IMG/VR virus record: IMGVR_UViG_3300037258_000186
Coordinates: 1 to 40,270 of that record
Strand: one strand, 5' to 3'
From: a virus
DNA: 40,270 nt
The position numbers were made by a program, and so were the translations under genes. Each line of letters starts with the position of its first letter. Within the stretch, counting starts at the first letter, position 1. Below are positions 15,600 to 23,799 of this stretch, in pieces. Under the pieces are notes generated by a model. That model did not search any database and was not told the DNA's origin. It saw nothing but the letters and a program-made list of their open reading frames with translations.

Positions 15600-18500
15600 T
15601 GGCTCGAGCACCCAAGTCCGGGCAGCAGACGTTCGACTCGGAGTGGCAGAAGGCCGTCGCCTGGGCGCAGTCGAACGGAATCGGTGCCAACTCCTACCTC
15701 CCCGTGTACCAGCTCGACCTGACCCGCCTGCAGAATGGCGAGTACCCGATGGGGGCGGCCGAGCGGAACCTGGCGATCATGGCCGCGCACAATCCCAACC
15801 AGGTTGTCAGCGCCCCCCAGGACAACCCGACCGGATCCCTCAACCCGAAAAGCATCATGACGAACGCGGTGTCCGACGCCGGCAAGATCGCCACCGGCAT
15901 CGCCGGCATCTTCACGGGCTCCTTCGAGAAGCAAGTGTGGGACAGCGCCAAGGCGACGTACAAGGCGGTCGACCATCCTGCCACTCAGATGTTCCACGGC
16001 ACGGGATCCCAGGCCGGCATCAACTCGTTCATGGGGACGATCGGCAACTGGCTCAACAACACGCTGCTGGCCTACGCCCCGGGGGCGGCCGACATCGGCA
16101 CCGTCCTGCAGACCGACGCCGCGACCCACTATGGCAACGGTGTCAGCCCGCTCTCTGACCCGGGCACCAAGAAGCTCCTCGAACATCCTCTGGTGTCGGT
16201 GCTCGACCTGATTCCCGGTGAGGGTGGCGTGGCGACCAAGGTGGCCGATCGGGTGGGCGCCACAGGCGTCGCGGCATCCCTCGCAGCTCGAGGTGGTGAC
16301 AGGTCGGCCGCCGGTGAGATCGCGCACCAGATCGGTTCGGTGAGCACCGGAGGCAAGCCTGGCGTCACGCTGCACGGTGATCTGGTGGCCAAGCTGTCGG
16401 TCAAGGACCGCATTGAGAAGATGGCGGGCCGCCTGGGCCCGGGTGGTGCCGGCGTAGGCCCAGCGATGGGTAACCTCGCCGAGGCGATCGACCAGGCCGG
16501 CGCCATGACGTCGCAGATGTACACCTGGCTGCTCGACGCCCCCTCGACGGCGCTCCGTGCCCTCGGGCCCGAGGACGTCTCCGCGCTCAAGAAGGTGCTC
16601 GACACCCGGCGGACCACCGGGGGCGACTCGGTCCGCGAGGCCCTCAAGGATCCAACGTTTTCGCCGGCGGCTCGAGATGTCCTGCAGATGTGGGTGAACG
16701 GGCCCCTGCGCTTCGCCACCGAGGCCGAACTATTCGCTGGCAACCTCCGGCCGATCGTCAGCCTCAACGGAGACGTGGGCATGTGGGCCACAGCGGGCAA
16801 GGGTGTGCGCAAGGTGCTGGCAGCCTCCAACGCCCGCAGAGCGGCTCAGCGGGCGGCCGTGGAGAGCCTGGACGCCCTCGAGCCCCATGTGGACCGGCTC
16901 AAGGCCCTCGACGCCATGCGGACTCAGGCCAGCGGTGCGTTTCAGAGCCGGCTGCAGGCGGCCCGTCAGCAGGTGTTCCAAGACCCTGAGCTGCAGCGGC
17001 CCTTGACCCAGGAGGTGTCGGATCCGTCGCGCTTCCGCCAGGCCCGGTCGCTCTCGAGGACAGAGCAGCTCCATGCCGTCGTTGGCGAGGGTGGTATCGC
17101 CGACCAGTTCCTCGAGCAAATCGCTAAGAGCTCAGATCCCGACCTGATCGGCACCCTGGCCCAGGCGATGAAGGAACGTTTGCGGGCATGGGGCCCCAAG
17201 TCGGTGAACGCCGCGGAGCACCCGGCGCTCCAAGCCCTGTACTCGGCCGCCGACGATTTCGACCGCTGGGCGAAGCTGTACCACAAGGAGCAGCGCGAGA
17301 TCGACAAGGCCGTCTATGGCGAGGAGAAGGCCGCCGCGCATCACCTCGAGCTGCAGAAGCGGTTCCGGGCCCAGCGGGTGCAAGTGCTCAAGGACCGCCA
17401 GACTAAGGAACGTGACGAGCTCCTCTCTCGCTACCAGATGGGCAAGCGCCAGCGCACAGCGAAACTCGGCAAGATGATTCAGGACACGACCGAGCGGCGG
17501 ATCTGGCACACCGAGATGGTGCGCACCCAAGGTGACGCCGAGGCCCGCCGCGCCACCAAGCAGGTGCTCGAGGGGCAGATCATGCCGCGAGTACGCCAGA
17601 AAGAGCGCGATTTCAAGGACGCATCCGCCAAGTCGATCAAAGAGGCCACGCGCAAGCTGCAAGATGAGAACAAACTCGAGTACACCAAGTTCGAGCGCGA
17701 CCGATCCAAGATGTCACGCCGGCACGCCGACGAGCTCCGCAAGGAGCAGCGCGAACAGCGTGTCGTGACGAAGGGCATGGGCGAGGTGCTCGCCGACTCG
17801 GTCCGCTATGGCGATGCGATCCGCGCTTTCCACGACGCTGTGATGGACAACCCTGCCGACCAGTACCGAGACGTCTTTGTCGCCCTGATTCAAAAGCACA
17901 TCAAGGAGAGCGAGGAGACGGCCGCGCTCACGGTGGCCACCGATCGCTACCTCAAGACACTGCCGGGCATGACAGCGAAGCGGCTCGCCAAGATCCGTGA
18001 GAATCCTGACGTTGTCAACGAGCTCACAATGGCGCACTTCCACGAGATCATGAATCAGCCTGATCTCTCGCCACAGGTGGCCGAAGATGCCAAGGCCGAG
18101 ATGGAGGAGTACCGCACCACGGCCCATGAGGAGCTCAAGCTGCTTATCGGCCAGGGGCTCAAGGTGCCCTACATCCCGAGCGCCACCAGCTTTGACGAGA
18201 CGCTCGGGCGCGACTCAATGGCGCCCCTCATCGGCCACGGGATCCCCAAGCCCGACATGGCCAAAGAGAAGGTGTGGGAACTCACCCCGCACAAGGACGA
18301 TTTCGCCCTCGGCATCAACAAGGCAGTGGTGCAGGCACTGCAGCGCGACAGCACCATCTACCTCGCCGAGCACTACCTCAAGCCCATGACGCTCACCCAA
18401 GAGGCCGTGAACGGGTTCTTGTGGGTGTTCAAAGCACCAGAGATGCGCGAGGCCGGCGGCAACATCCCCCATGAGCTGCAGTCGCAGATGGCCAAGGATC

Positions 18501-20029
18501 TCGGCCTAGAGAAGTTCGACCCCAAGGGCATGTTCGGCTTCCAACTGCCGCGGTGGTCCCAGGCCGAGAACCTCTATCTGCCCAAGTCGATCGTCGGCGC
18601 GCTCAAGGAGTTCGAGAAGCAACGGCGCAAGAGTCTCCTGGGCAAGTCGAACAAGGTGTTCCGTTACAGCATCCTCGGCCTCTCGCCGCGCTACACCGCG
18701 CACATCATCTTCGGCGGTTCGATGATGTTGGCTCTGCGCTCGACGCCCTACGCGGTGACCATGATTGGAGACGCTGCTCGAGCTCTGCGCGACGGCACGC
18801 TGCCCCGGGACGTCTTTAGCGGGCGCGAGACAGAGCTCGGTTTCCAAGAGCCGATCAACCTGGTCAATCGTGAGATGGGCAAGGACATGATCAACGGCCT
18901 GGCTGTGCCCGAGCACATCGAGACACGCCAGCAAGTAAAGATGGCGGCCGCCAAGCCGATCCACGTTCTGCGCGCGCTGGCCGACATCAACTTTCGCTTC
19001 ACCCATTACATCCGCGACATGCAGGCTGCCGTGGCCTATCTCGACGGTGCCGGCAAGGTCGACCGCCGCGGGGGCCGGGTGACGGTGGAGGATCCCGAGA
19101 CGGGCAAGAACATCGACGTCAGCTCAGAGCGCGCGGTCAAAGAGGGAATCCATCACGTTCAAGAGGTGTTCGGCAACCTCAAGCGCATGTCGCCGGTGGA
19201 GCGCCAGATCGCGCAGACGGTCATGCCCTTCTACGGGTGGCAGAAACACATCTTGGGCTACGTGATGTCGTTCCCCTTCGACCACCCCTACCGGGCCCTG
19301 GTGCTCTCCCAGCTTGCGTTCCACAGCTCCCAGGACGTCCCCCTCGGTTGGCCCATCCGCATGCAACTCCTCATGTTCATGGGCTCACCCGATGGCCAGG
19401 GCAACGTCAACGCCATCGACATGCGATCCCTCGACCCGTTCCGAGACGTGGCCAACTACGCGACCTGGACCGGCGTGTTCGAGTCGCTCAACCCGGCCCT
19501 GTCGGCCCCCCTGGCAGCCGCGTTCGGGCCCCAGGCCATCTATGGCTCGAGCTCGCTGTACCCAGGCGTCACGTACAACGCGTTCTACGGCATCGAGACG
19601 TCGACCAGCGGGGGGTCATGGATCAACGCCCTCGAGCAGTGGGTGCCTCAGGCCGGCGCCGCGGTGTCAGCAGCCCAGGCGGCTGGCGGGATCCGCTCGG
19701 AGTGGCAGACCGACAAGAGCTCGGCCGTGAAGTCTCTCCTCGAGTCGCTCAACGTGCCATTCGTCACCCCGCCGGTGAACCTCAAACAGATCGCGGCCAA
19801 GGACGAGGACGCGCGGTTTGAGACAGCCAAGAATGTCGCCTATGACGCTTTCTCGTCGGGCAACTTCGCCACCCTCGCTGGATACAAGACGGTGCCCAAC
19901 CCGCTCAACACTGCATACGAGATCACCCCGCAGGCCCTCGAGGCGCTCTACAGGCAGTCTCAGCAGGCCAATCCCGGTGTGGCACCCATCGAGGCCCTTC
20001 TGCCACCTCAGACGCCCTACGGCTGGTGA
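15599..20029 (+). CDS. Giant virion protein, probable DNA ejection protein
   Basis: The largest gene: 1,476 residues. The N-terminal 250 residues are mixed. Residues about 540-740 form a long charged coiled coil with many Lys, Glu and Arg heptads (HHLELQKRFRAQRVQVLKDR, then KSIKEATRKLQDENKLEYTK). Residues about 1010-1070 and 1190-1300 are more hydrophobic, with candidate membrane-interacting helices (FRYSILGLSPRYTAHIIFGG, then TVMPFYGWQKHILGYVMSF). No lytic transglycosylase or peptidase motif was found by eye. A tape measure is unlikely because no tail-tube or chaperone genes are present. An ejection protein that spans the envelope is the best reading; alternatives remain open. Confidence 0.7.
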   Translation: MARAPKSGQQTFDSEWQKAVAWAQSNGIGANSYLPVYQLDLTRLQNGEYPMGAAERNLAIMAAHNPNQVVSAPQDNPTGSLNPKSIMTNAVSDAGKIATGIAGIFTGSFEKQVWDSAKATYKAVDHPATQMFHGTGSQAGINSFMGTIGNWLNNTLLAYAPGAADIGTVLQTDAATHYGNGVSPLSDPGTKKLLEHPLVSVLDLIPGEGGVATKVADRVGATGVAASLAARGGDRSAAGEIAHQIGSVSTGGKPGVTLHGDLVAKLSVKDRIEKMAGRLGPGGAGVGPAMGNLAEAIDQAGAMTSQMYTWLLDAPSTALRALGPEDVSALKKVLDTRRTTGGDSVREALKDPTFSPAARDVLQMWVNGPLRFATEAELFAGNLRPIVSLNGDVGMWATAGKGVRKVLAASNARRAAQRAAVESLDALEPHVDRLKALDAMRTQASGAFQSRLQAARQQVFQDPELQRPLTQEVSDPSRFRQARSLSRTEQLHAVVGEGGIADQFLEQIAKSSDPDLIGTLAQAMKERLRAWGPKSVNAAEHPALQALYSAADDFDRWAKLYHKEQREIDKAVYGEEKAAAHHLELQKRFRAQRVQVLKDRQTKERDELLSRYQMGKRQRTAKLGKMIQDTTERRIWHTEMVRTQGDAEARRATKQVLEGQIMPRVRQKERDFKDASAKSIKEATRKLQDENKLEYTKFERDRSKMSRRHADELRKEQREQRVVTKGMGEVLADSVRYGDAIRAFHDAVMDNPADQYRDVFVALIQKHIKESEETAALTVATDRYLKTLPGMTAKRLAKIRENPDVVNELTMAHFHEIMNQPDLSPQVAEDAKAEMEEYRTTAHEELKLLIGQGLKVPYIPSATSFDETLGRDSMAPLIGHGIPKPDMAKEKVWELTPHKDDFALGINKAVVQALQRDSTIYLAEHYLKPMTLTQEAVNGFLWVFKAPEMREAGGNIPHELQSQMAKDLGLEKFDPKGMFGFQLPRWSQAENLYLPKSIVGALKEFEKQRRKSLLGKSNKVFRYSILGLSPRYTAHIIFGGSMMLALRSTPYAVTMIGDAARALRDGTLPRDVFSGRETELGFQEPINLVNREMGKDMINGLAVPEHIETRQQVKMAAAKPIHVLRALADINFRFTHYIRDMQAAVAYLDGAGKVDRRGGRVTVEDPETGKNIDVSSERAVKEGIHHVQEVFGNLKRMSPVERQIAQTVMPFYGWQKHILGYVMSFPFDHPYRALVLSQLAFHSSQDVPLGWPIRMQLLMFMGSPDGQGNVNAIDMRSLDPFRDVANYATWTGVFESLNPALSAPLAAAFGPQAIYGSSSLYPGVTYNAFYGIETSTSGGSWINALEQWVPQAGAAVSAAQAAGGIRSEWQTDKSSAVKSLLESLNVPFVTPPVNLKQIAAKDEDARFETAKNVAYDAFSSGNFATLAGYKTVPNPLNTAYEITPQALEALYRQSQQANPGVAPIEALLPPQTPYGW

Positions 20030-20034
20030 GGCTT

Positions 20035-20050
20035 GCCCGCATACGCGGGC
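20035..20050 (+). terminator. Short GC hairpin after the giant virion gene
   Basis: GCCCGC (20035-20040) and GCGGGC (20045-20050) form a 6-bp perfect stem with the loop ATAC, starting 6 bases after the stop. No T run follows. It marks the boundary between the virion genes and the small-gene cluster at 20.1 kb and is a plausible weak terminator. Confidence 0.45.
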
Positions 20051-20093
20051 GGGCGTAGGGTTGCATACATGGGAACGAAGCGTGGATCTACCA

Positions 20094-20288
20094 ATGTATG
20101 ACCCAACCCCTACAGCGGGGGGCGAGGAGCGGGTGAACGAGGAAGTTTGCGCCCGGTGCGGCAAAAAGATCGAACGGATCGGGGACTACTGGTACAGCGA
20201 CAACGGCATGTTGCCGTACTGCCGAAAGAAGGCATCTCTCGGTGATCTGGCGGAACTGCACGCTCCACGGGTGGCTGCCGATGTCTGA
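20094..20288 (+). CDS. Small Cys-rich protein
   Basis: A 64-residue protein with VCARCGKKIERIGDYWYSDN near the N-terminus and PYCRKK later. The CxxC pair and third Cys resemble half of a zinc-ribbon or treble-clef site. An internal GTG at 20133 (giving 51 residues) follows GAGGAG closely and may be the true start. The stop overlaps the next start by 8 bases. It begins a cluster of six overlapping small genes. A TTGCAT element at 20061 could be part of a promoter, but no convincing -10 was found. Function unknown. Confidence 0.6.
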   Translation: MYDPTPTAGGEERVNEEVCARCGKKIERIGDYWYSDNGMLPYCRKKASLGDLAELHAPRVAADV

Positions 20289-20595
20289 ACATATGGGTCC
20301 CAATACGCCACCATCCGACCCCAGCGCTACAGCGGTGGAGCTGGACGCGGCGCGGCAATGGCTCGAACGCAACTCAACGTCAGCCGCAGCATTCAACGGC
20401 CAACACCACGTCGCCGCGCTTCTTGCGATCATCGACGCCGCCGCCCTCTCGGCTCAACCCCATAGACCCGAGACAGGCGAGCCGCTCGGCAGCTGCGACG
20501 TGACCGCGCAACCGCACCCGCTCAATGAGAACTTTTGCGTTCACTGGACGCCCGCGGCCCAACCCCATAGACGCCCCGAGAGCGAGGACAAATGA
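20281..20595 (+). CDS. Hypothetical protein
   Basis: A 104-residue protein. Residues 15-55 look helical (AVELDAARQWLERNSTSAAA, then HHVAALLAIIDAAAL). The C-terminus is Pro, His and Gln-rich and contains a repeated AQPHRP/AQPHPL/AQPHRRP element, a small internal repetition. ATG 20281 lies inside the end of the upstream gene; the stop overlaps the next start (ATGA at 20592). No family recognised. Confidence 0.6.
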   Translation: MSEHMGPNTPPSDPSATAVELDAARQWLERNSTSAAAFNGQHHVAALLAIIDAAALSAQPHRPETGEPLGSCDVTAQPHPLNENFCVHWTPAAQPHRRPESEDK

Positions 20596-20951
20596 CGATG
20601 AGTGCAGGCACGTGCCCGCTTCATGCGCGGTCATACCCGTGCCCCATGTGCATCAGCGGGCCGCATTTGCCGCCGACCATGATGGTCAATCCACTGCAAG
20701 CCGTTGTGGACTCGTACCAGGCGCAGCTCGCCGCGGCCATGTCCCGCATCGCTGAACTTGAATCCCGCGCCCCAGACAGCGAAGAACGGGTACGGCTGGC
20801 AGCACAAGCGGTGGTATCGGACCTCGTCAATCTCTATCGCTGCCGAGTGTGCGGCAAGAACGGCCAGGGCCATCTCCGAGGCTGCACCGTGTTTGCTCTG
20901 GCGGCGGCGCTCACCCGTCCCGACACCGACCAGGAGGGCAGCGATGGGTGA
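20592..20951 (+). CDS. Cys-rich hypothetical protein
   Basis: A 119-residue protein. The N-terminus carries CPLHARSYPCPMCISGPH, which could bind zinc with Cys and His. A helix follows (DSYQAQLAAAMSRIAELESR), then a second Cys cluster, YRCRVCGKNGQGHLRGC. Two zinc-binding ends joined by a coiled coil are typical of small phage DNA or RNA-binding proteins. A second ATG at 20598 would remove two residues. The end overlaps the next ATG by 8 bp. Confidence 0.65.
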   Translation: MTMSAGTCPLHARSYPCPMCISGPHLPPTMMVNPLQAVVDSYQAQLAAAMSRIAELESRAPDSEERVRLAAQAVVSDLVNLYRCRVCGKNGQGHLRGCTVFALAAALTRPDTDQEGSDG

Positions 20952-21288
20952 CCACGAGAACTTGACCAAGAAGCGGGACCCGCGGTTCCAGAAGGTGGAA
21001 GGCACCGCATGGACCGTGGACGTGGACGGCGAGATCCAGTGGCAGCTGCGCTATGGCGATCCTGCTTCGGTGCGGATGCTGGCGGCAAGTCTCGCGGAGC
21101 AGTTCGCCCGCCTGGCCGATCCATCGCGTCCGCTCAAGGACTGCCAGAACGCGCTTCGACGTGCCCGCCATGCCGTAGCCAACGCTCACGCAGAGGTGCA
21201 TTTGTATGACTACCCCCGCCCACCCTCTGACCGCCGACTAGCTGACGACACCGCCCCCTCTGAGCCTAAGAAAGGACGCGACGAGTGA
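20944..21288 (+). CDS. Hypothetical protein
   Basis: A 114-residue protein with AGGAGG 8 bases before ATG 20944. It has a beta-rich start (GTAWTVDVDGEIQWQLRYGD) and a helical middle (SVRMLAASLAEQFARLADPS, then ALRRARHAVANAHAEVHLYD), ending in a polar tail. I recognise no domain. It is part of the 20.1-22.0 kb overlapping set. The GTG of the next gene overlaps its stop (GTGA). Confidence 0.6.
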   Translation: MGDHENLTKKRDPRFQKVEGTAWTVDVDGEIQWQLRYGDPASVRMLAASLAEQFARLADPSRPLKDCQNALRRARHAVANAHAEVHLYDYPRPPSDRRLADDTAPSEPKKGRDE

Positions 21289-21512
21289 GCGGCCGGTACA
21301 ACTTCGATGACGTCCCCGGCCCGACCGTCACGATCAGCTTTCGGGTGCCTGAGACGGCATCCCTGATTCTCGATGAGATCCTGCGTGACCCCGAGGTCGA
21401 CGTGGAGAAGCGGACCCAGGCGATGCAGGACGCGTTCGTGAAGTGGATCATGCTCGAGGAGTGGGCCAAGGCCCAGCGCCACCCGGAGCCGGTCGATGTC
21501 CGAGGAGCCTGA
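21285..21512 (+). CDS. Possible ribbon-helix-helix DNA-binding protein
   Basis: A 75-residue protein starting at GTG 21285, with AAAGGA upstream. The segment GPTVTISFRVPETASLILDE has the strand pattern of the Arc/MetJ family (a beta strand with alternating polar residues), followed by two helices (LILDEILRDP, then RTQAMQDAFVKWIMLEEWA). Such dimers act as repressors. It is a candidate regulator for the palindromes found in the right half of the genome, but no direct link exists. Also possible: a small unrelated structural protein. Confidence 0.5.
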   Translation: MSGRYNFDDVPGPTVTISFRVPETASLILDEILRDPEVDVEKRTQAMQDAFVKWIMLEEWAKAQRHPEPVDVRGA

Positions 21513-22002
21513 CACAGGTCGGCTTGAGGAGCCCGAGTTCATTCGAGGGTTCGACCCCTTGGCGCACAAGTGGCGCCCACCGCCCAAGCCCTCGCCGTGG
21601 AAACGGCACTTCGAGCTCGGCCGTATGCACCCTGGCCAGTGGATGAAGGTGGGCGAGTACAAGAAGGGCGGGCCCCGGGCCAGGCGCGACTTAATCAACC
21701 GCGACCGTGGCACGATCGCTCGCTACATTGACCGCTACTGGCCGCTTGAGCGGTGGCAGCTCAGGAAGGTCACCCTCGACGGAACGTGGTGCGACCGCGA
21801 GCTCTACATGCGCTTCGTCGGCACCTTGACCCCCGAGGAGGACGCGATCGACCGCCAGCGCCGGGCCGTCGAGTATGAGGCCAGGATGAAGCGCGCCGTC
21901 GAGAACAAGGCCCGCCGAGCTGCTGCAGCACGCCAGAAGGCCCAAGAGGAGGAAGCGAACGCCCGGGTACGCATACGGGCACGCCGGCGTCCCGGGGGGT
22001 AA
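21496..22002 (+). CDS. Hypothetical basic helical protein
   Basis: A 168-residue protein. The N-terminus is acidic. The middle contains WMKVGEYKKGGPRARRDLIN and RGTIARYIDRYWPLERWQLR. The C-terminus from about 120 is a long basic coiled helix rich in Arg, Ala, Glu and Lys (RRAVEYEARMKRAVENKARR). It starts within the preceding gene and ends in RARRRPGG. DNA binding or head packaging are possible, but no family is recognised. Confidence 0.6.
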   Translation: MSEEPDTGRLEEPEFIRGFDPLAHKWRPPPKPSPWKRHFELGRMHPGQWMKVGEYKKGGPRARRDLINRDRGTIARYIDRYWPLERWQLRKVTLDGTWCDRELYMRFVGTLTPEEDAIDRQRRAVEYEARMKRAVENKARRAAAARQKAQEEEANARVRIRARRRPGG

Positions 22003-22011
22003 CCTCCACGC

Positions 22012-22353
22012 ATGGCGCAGAGTGACACCCCGGTATCGGTCGGAACTGGCGCGACGTCGCTGCTCTGGCAGACGTCGACCGGAGTGCCACCGGATCCCGA
22101 GACAACCCTCGCCGGCAATGCCACAGCGCAAATCTTCCGAGCGGGCACGGTCAATGACCCGGTGCCGATCATCATTCAGAACCTCGATGCCACCAACCCG
22201 GTGTTCCTCGGTGGATCCGGGGTGACGTCATCGACTGGAACCAAACTCGTCGCCGGCGCGTCGATCACCCGCAATGTGGTCGGTAACGACTCGGAGTACG
22301 CGATCTCCACGGGTGGGACCGTCTCGGTGTCGGTTGAAGTCGGACGTCAATAG
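22012..22353 (+). CDS. Beta-rich small structural protein
   Basis: A 113-residue protein with an immunoglobulin-like strand pattern: PVSVGTGATSLLW, PVPIIIQNLDATNPVFLGGS, GTKLVAGASITRNVVGNDS, GTVSVSVEVG. Phage head-fibre or decoration proteins show the same order (an equivalent of an IQN plus VxLGGSGV turn). A GGGGGGT purine run lies before the ATG, and a TAACCT element 6 bases upstream could alternatively be a -10 box. It begins the host-interaction region. Function as virion decoration is inferred. Confidence 0.6.
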   Translation: MAQSDTPVSVGTGATSLLWQTSTGVPPDPETTLAGNATAQIFRAGTVNDPVPIIIQNLDATNPVFLGGSGVTSSTGTKLVAGASITRNVVGNDSEYAISTGGTVSVSVEVGRQ

Positions 22354-22362
22354 GAGGTCCAA

Positions 22363-22566
22363 ATGGCCATCCACATTAAGGAGGCGAACCGAGGCAAGTT
22401 CACTGCGTCGGCCAACAAGGCCGGTGAATCGGTTCAGCAGCATGCTTCCTCCGTGCTCTCCAATCCTCGGGCGTCGGCCAAAGAGAAGAAGCGGGCCAAC
22501 TTCGCGCGCAACGCGCGCAAGTGGAACCATCGCGGTAAGCGTAAGTCCAGTCGCGGCCGTCGCTAA
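22363..22566 (+). CDS. Small basic phage protein (HIKEANRGKFTASA type)
   Basis: A 67-residue, very basic protein with an excellent binding site, AGGAGGT, 7 bases before ATG 22363. The sequence AIHIKEANRGKFTASANKAG and a later KEKKRANFARNARKWNHRGK match a widespread small phage protein usually found near structural genes, whose function is unknown. The C-terminus (KRKSSRGRR) suggests nucleic acid contact. The stop is followed directly by the next ATG. Confidence 0.7.
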   Translation: MAIHIKEANRGKFTASANKAGESVQQHASSVLSNPRASAKEKKRANFARNARKWNHRGKRKSSRGRR

Positions 22567-23799
22567 ATGGGTGTCGGTGGCGCTGAGGTAGGTCCCGGCG
22601 TCAGTCCGCCCGACACGGGCGGCGGTGGCGGCGGATCGGGCACGGTCACGTCTGTCTCGGTCAACAGTGCTAACGGCTTTGCGGGCACGGTCGCCAACTC
22701 GACCACGACCCCGGCCATCACGATCTCAACGACGATCACCGGGATCCTCAAGGGCAACGGCACAGCCATCTCCGCGGCGACACCTGGCACCGACTATCCG
22801 GCCACGGGCGTCATTACTGCCGGTGGTCCAACGGGCAGTGGCACGGCTGTGCCTGTCATCACGTACAACGCCAACGGACAGCTCACTGTCGTCACCACGA
22901 CGGCAACGGTCGGCACGGTGGCGGTGGGCGGTGGTGGTTCGCTCGTTCTCGGCGGAACGGCTACGGCACCATCGCTTACTCGGGCCGCTCTTACTGGTGA
23001 CGTCACAGCCTCCGCCGACTCGAACGCGACCACTCTTGTCGCCACGGCGGGTGTTGAGGCCATCATCAGAGCGCAGGGAGTTGGTGCTCCGGTTGTCTTT
23101 ACAGCAGGTGGTACATGGACCCCATCAACGTCGGGACTACAAATCTTTGCCGCCCTCGTTGTTGGTGGAGGCGGCGGAGGTGCGGCAGGGAACACAGGTG
23201 CGAGTAGTGGAGGAGGTGGAGGAGGTGGCGGTGAGGTGCTTCCGTTCTTCTATCTCGGCAACGTCACAACTCCCCAAACTGTCACCATCGGCGCTGGCGG
23301 TGCAGCGGGATCGGTCGGGAGTGCGACGTCCATAGGGTCTCTTGTCACTGCGGCTGGCGGTGGTGCTGGCTCTACTTTTTTTGGTATCGCCGGGAATGGT
23401 GGCGACGCAGGCCCTTCTCAATCAAACGGACAGGGACTTGGTAGTTCGGGTGGTGCGGGCAATAGCACTAGTAGCACGGGCGGGCGTGGGGGATCAGGCA
23501 TCGAACGTTACGGCGCTGGTGGTGGTGGTGGTGGTGGCCCGACTTCGGCAGCGGGAGGCGCAGGTGGTAGCTCAGGGGGGGGCGCAGGTGGGACTGGCGC
23601 ATCTCTTGGCGGCGGCGGCGGTGGTGCTGGTGGTATCGGTGCGAGCGCCGGTCAAAACGGTACGGCGGGCCAAGGTGGTCATGGTGGTGCTGCTGCGGCC
23701 AACACTGGTGGTGGTGGTGGTGGGGGTGGTTGCGGTACTGCGGCTGGTGCGGGTGCTGCAGGTGGTTCGGGATACGTCATCATCTTCCAACTGGCCTAA
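22567..23799 (+). CDS. Tail fibre with glycine-rich tip and shared N-terminal tag
   Basis: A 410-residue fibre. It begins MGVGGAEVGPGVSPP, a peptide shared with the proteins at 24996 and 25425. Residues about 27-80 hold a fibre repeat (GTVTSVSVNSANGFAGTVAN, then TTTPAITIS and ILKGNGTAISAATPGTDY). From about 165 the protein turns into a Gly-rich domain with a conserved core (FTAGGTWTPSTSGLQIFAAL, then VTTPQTVTIGAGG) and poly-Gly loops, ending in GSGYVIIFQLA. This is the glycine-rich adhesin type used by phages to bind hosts. It ends abutting the hydrolase gene. GC content is lower here than in the structural genes, a usual sign of exchanged host-range modules. Confidence 0.8.
   Translation: MGVGGAEVGPGVSPPDTGGGGGGSGTVTSVSVNSANGFAGTVANSTTTPAITISTTITGILKGNGTAISAATPGTDYPATGVITAGGPTGSGTAVPVITYNANGQLTVVTTTATVGTVAVGGGGSLVLGGTATAPSLTRAALTGDVTASADSNATTLVATAGVEAIIRAQGVGAPVVFTAGGTWTPSTSGLQIFAALVVGGGGGGAAGNTGASSGGGGGGGGEVLPFFYLGNVTTPQTVTIGAGGAAGSVGSATSIGSLVTAAGGGAGSTFFGIAGNGGDAGPSQSNGQGLGSSGGAGNSTSSTGGRGGSGIERYGAGGGGGGGPTSAAGGAGGSSGGGAGGTGASLGGGGGGAGGIGASAGQNGTAGQGGHGGAAAANTGGGGGGGGCGTAAGAGAAGGSGYVIIFQLA

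Noticed and set aside
14574-15611. 345-codon minus-strand open frame
   Set aside because: Shadow of the Gln/Ala-rich coding strand, with an Arg/Leu/Gly-rich product lacking protein-like structure.
15599-20029. Tape measure protein
   Set aside because: Length and coiled coil would fit, but there are no tail-tube, frameshifted chaperone or baseplate genes, and a podovirus-type adaptor is present.
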